Assembly: GCA_947038115.1 (NCBI GenBank)
Contig: CAMQVF010000010.1
Location: 1-35,363, forward strand
Reading direction: 5' to 3'
Origin: an uncultured Spirochaetia bacterium
Lineage (GTDB): Bacteria; Spirochaetota; Brachyspiria; Brachyspirales; Brachyspiraceae
Length of the DNA: 35,363 nucleotides
The position numbers and the translations under genes are program-made. The notes beneath the pieces are model-generated. The model was not told where the DNA came from, ran no database searches, and saw only the letters and a program-made list of their open reading frames with translations. Positions within the stretch are counted from its first letter, which is position 1; each line of letters opens with the position of its first letter. Positions 34,388 to 35,363 of the stretch are shown here, piece after piece.

Positions 34388-35170
34388 TTATTCTGTAATA
34401 ATTTGTTTAAAGTTCCAGTCATTCGCTTCAAATTTAGATTTATTCGCAGCAGAAGTAGTAACTGTAATATTCTCTGTAACAGTTGTATTATTACCACGAC
34501 CAAATGCACTATCCTTTAAAGTTTCTAAAGTCGACTTAGTCGCAATAGTTATAGTAGTCAAAGTAGTGCAGTCCGAAAACGCGACATATCCAATAGTCGT
34601 AGCTAAAGGAAAACTAGCAGTCTCTAAAGCATAGCAGTAACTAAACGCATCATCTCCAATAGTTGTAGCTAAAGGAATGTCAACAGTCTTCAAAGCAATG
34701 CAGGCACTAAATGCTGCACGTACAATAGTTGTAGCTAAAGGAAAACTAACAGTCTCTAAAGCCTCGCATTTACGAAACGCCTCTTCTCCAATAGTTACAA
34801 CTTTTGGACCACTCACAGCAACAATAGTTTTAACTCCAGTATAAGCAGCACCATCAGAAAACGCTTCTGCAGGAATTGCCTCAATATTTGGAAACTCAAG
34901 TGCAATTTTACGGTCTTTCGCAGCGTTACTATTCAAAAGTTTTTCTAATGCGCCAAAATCGGCTGTTGTCGCCGTGCTTCCACTGTCTGTAATTATCCAA
35001 ACATTTTCAGCAGGCAAAGTTGCAGGAACTGTTGCAAGCGTGAATGTGTTACTCGGTGTAACGTCCGTTGGATCAGTTGCTTTGTCTCCACAGCTCAAAG
35101 ACAATAACGAAATCGCAAAAATTGCTAAAACCAAACGGAATTTAGAATTTTTAAAAATTGATTTTTTCAT
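34388..35170 (-). CDS. BspA-like leucine-rich-repeat lipoprotein
   Basis: A 260-aa surface-type lipoprotein. The signal peptide ends at Cys27 (LLSLSCGDKATDP), a spirochaete-style lipobox. After a Thr/Pro/Ala-rich region, residues of about 100-230 hold LRR_5-type repeats of 22 residues, such as CEALETVSFPLATTIVRAAF. BspA-like proteins take part in adhesion and host or matrix binding. AAGGA lies upstream of the ATG. The gene has its own promoter and terminator and stands alone. Confidence 0.9.
   Translation of the reverse strand: MKKSIFKNSKFRLVLAIFAISLLSLSCGDKATDPTDVTPSNTFTLATVPATLPAENVWIITDSGSTATTADFGALEKLLNSNAAKDRKIALEFPNIEAIPAEAFSDGAAYTGVKTIVAVSGPKVVTIGEEAFRKCEALETVSFPLATTIVRAAFSACIALKTVDIPLATTIGDDAFSYCYALETASFPLATTIGYVAFSDCTTLTTITIATKSTLETLKDSAFGRGNNTTVTENITVTTSAANKSKFEANDWNFKQIITE
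34592..34810. repeat. 66-bp repeats inside the LRR gene
   Basis: Copies of a 66-base unit begin at 34592, 34658, 34724 and 34790, seen by the recurring AATAGT(T/C)GTAGCTAAAGG block followed by a variable part. Each codes for one 22-residue LRR. The similarity at DNA level is high enough to allow slippage or recombination in frame. Confidence 0.85.
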
Positions 35171-35200
35171 AATATATTTTCCTTATTTTTATATAGTATT

Positions 35201-35228
35201 ATTGTATAACATATATATAAAAATGCAA
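35201..35228 (-). promoter_or_regulatory. Possible promoter of the LRR lipoprotein gene
   Basis: On the minus strand TTGCAT (35228-35223), a 16-base spacer and TACAAT (35206-35201) lie about 30 bases before the ATG at 35170. The region is AT-rich, so other boxes are possible. Confidence 0.4.
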
Positions 35229-35298
35229 ACAAAGTAATACAAATAAAATTATCTCAATTTAAATTAATACTTGAGTAGTGTCTTAAAAATAGAAATAG

Positions 35299-35326
35299 TT
35301 GACAAAATACTATTATTTGATAGAAT
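35299..35326 (+). promoter_or_regulatory. Promoter reading out of the window
   Basis: TTGACA at 35299-35304, a 16-base spacer and TAGAAT at 35321-35326 point to a gene to the right of the window. The whole spacer and -10 box lie in the left arm of the inverted repeat at 35305-35363. Confidence 0.6.
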
Positions 35327-35363
35327 AACAGACTATGAGTTATTCTATCAAATAATAGTATTT
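35305..35363. repeat. Perfect 25-bp inverted repeat at the window end
   Basis: Bases 35305-35329 are the exact reverse complement of 35339-35363, with a 9-base centre. The repeat reaches the last base of the window and may be longer. The left arm covers the spacer and -10 box of the promoter at 35299. Confidence 0.9.

Overview
The window looks like the chromosome of an anaerobic, AT-rich spirochaete, most likely Brachyspira or a close relative. This is inferred from gene content and not from any database search. The supporting genes are a flagellar fliFGHIJ block, a riboflavin-type ABC operon of the kind described in spirochaetes (RfuABCD), bactofilin, a BspA-like leucine-rich lipoprotein and an mmdADCB-type sodium-pumping decarboxylase operon. 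No insertion sequence, prophage, CRISPR array, tRNA or rRNA was recognised. Most of the window reads as ordinary core chromosome.

Layout. 1-1520 (+): the end of an unknown acidic protein with a 15-bp repeat, an omega-like RNA polymerase subunit with an acidic tail, and miaA. 1521-8178 (+): a flagellar operon (fliF, fliG, fliH, fliI, fliJ and a lytic transglycosylase), started by a near-consensus promoter that lies inside a perfect 17-bp inverted repeat. 8203-10184 (-): eda and kdgK, for the last steps of keto-deoxy-gluconate breakdown. 10252-14916 (-): rfuABCD behind an FMN riboswitch whose expression platform appears to hide the rfuA ribosome binding site. 15026-17160 (+): an AI-2E family permease and a family 9 glycosyltransferase. 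17162-19252 (-): a TPR protein, map and a bactofilin. 19270-20387 (+): rpmB and ispH. 20384-21136 (-): a DUF4912 protein with a lysine-rich, histone-H1-like N-terminus. 21272-24821 (-): mmdADCB, whose carboxyltransferase gene is broken by one in-frame TAA. 24898-27427 (+): an unrecognised polytopic membrane protein and an NfeD-type membrane protease. 27441-29705 (-): prfA and thiH. 29949-30362 (+): a META-domain lipoprotein. 30359-34162 (-): an NlpC/P60-like hydrolase, ftsH and an FkbM methyltransferase. 34232-35228: a tiny ORF and an LRR lipoprotein gene with its terminator. 35299-35363: a promoter inside a perfect 25-bp inverted repeat that reaches the end of the window.

How the genes fit together. 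The flagellar genes encode the MS ring, the rotor switch and the export ATPase complex, with a muramidase that could open peptidoglycan for the periplasmic flagellum. The FMN riboswitch ties riboflavin import to flavin status. KdgK makes KDPG and Eda cleaves it. The Mmd complex would couple acyl-CoA decarboxylation to sodium export if the interrupted subunit is really made.

The points most worth a second look are the two promoter-containing inverted repeats, the interrupted mmdA, the NfeD partner protein, the asymmetric RfuB ATPase and the FMN riboswitch platform. No clearly new multi-gene system was found. The membrane-protein/NfeD pair is the best candidate for undescribed biology.
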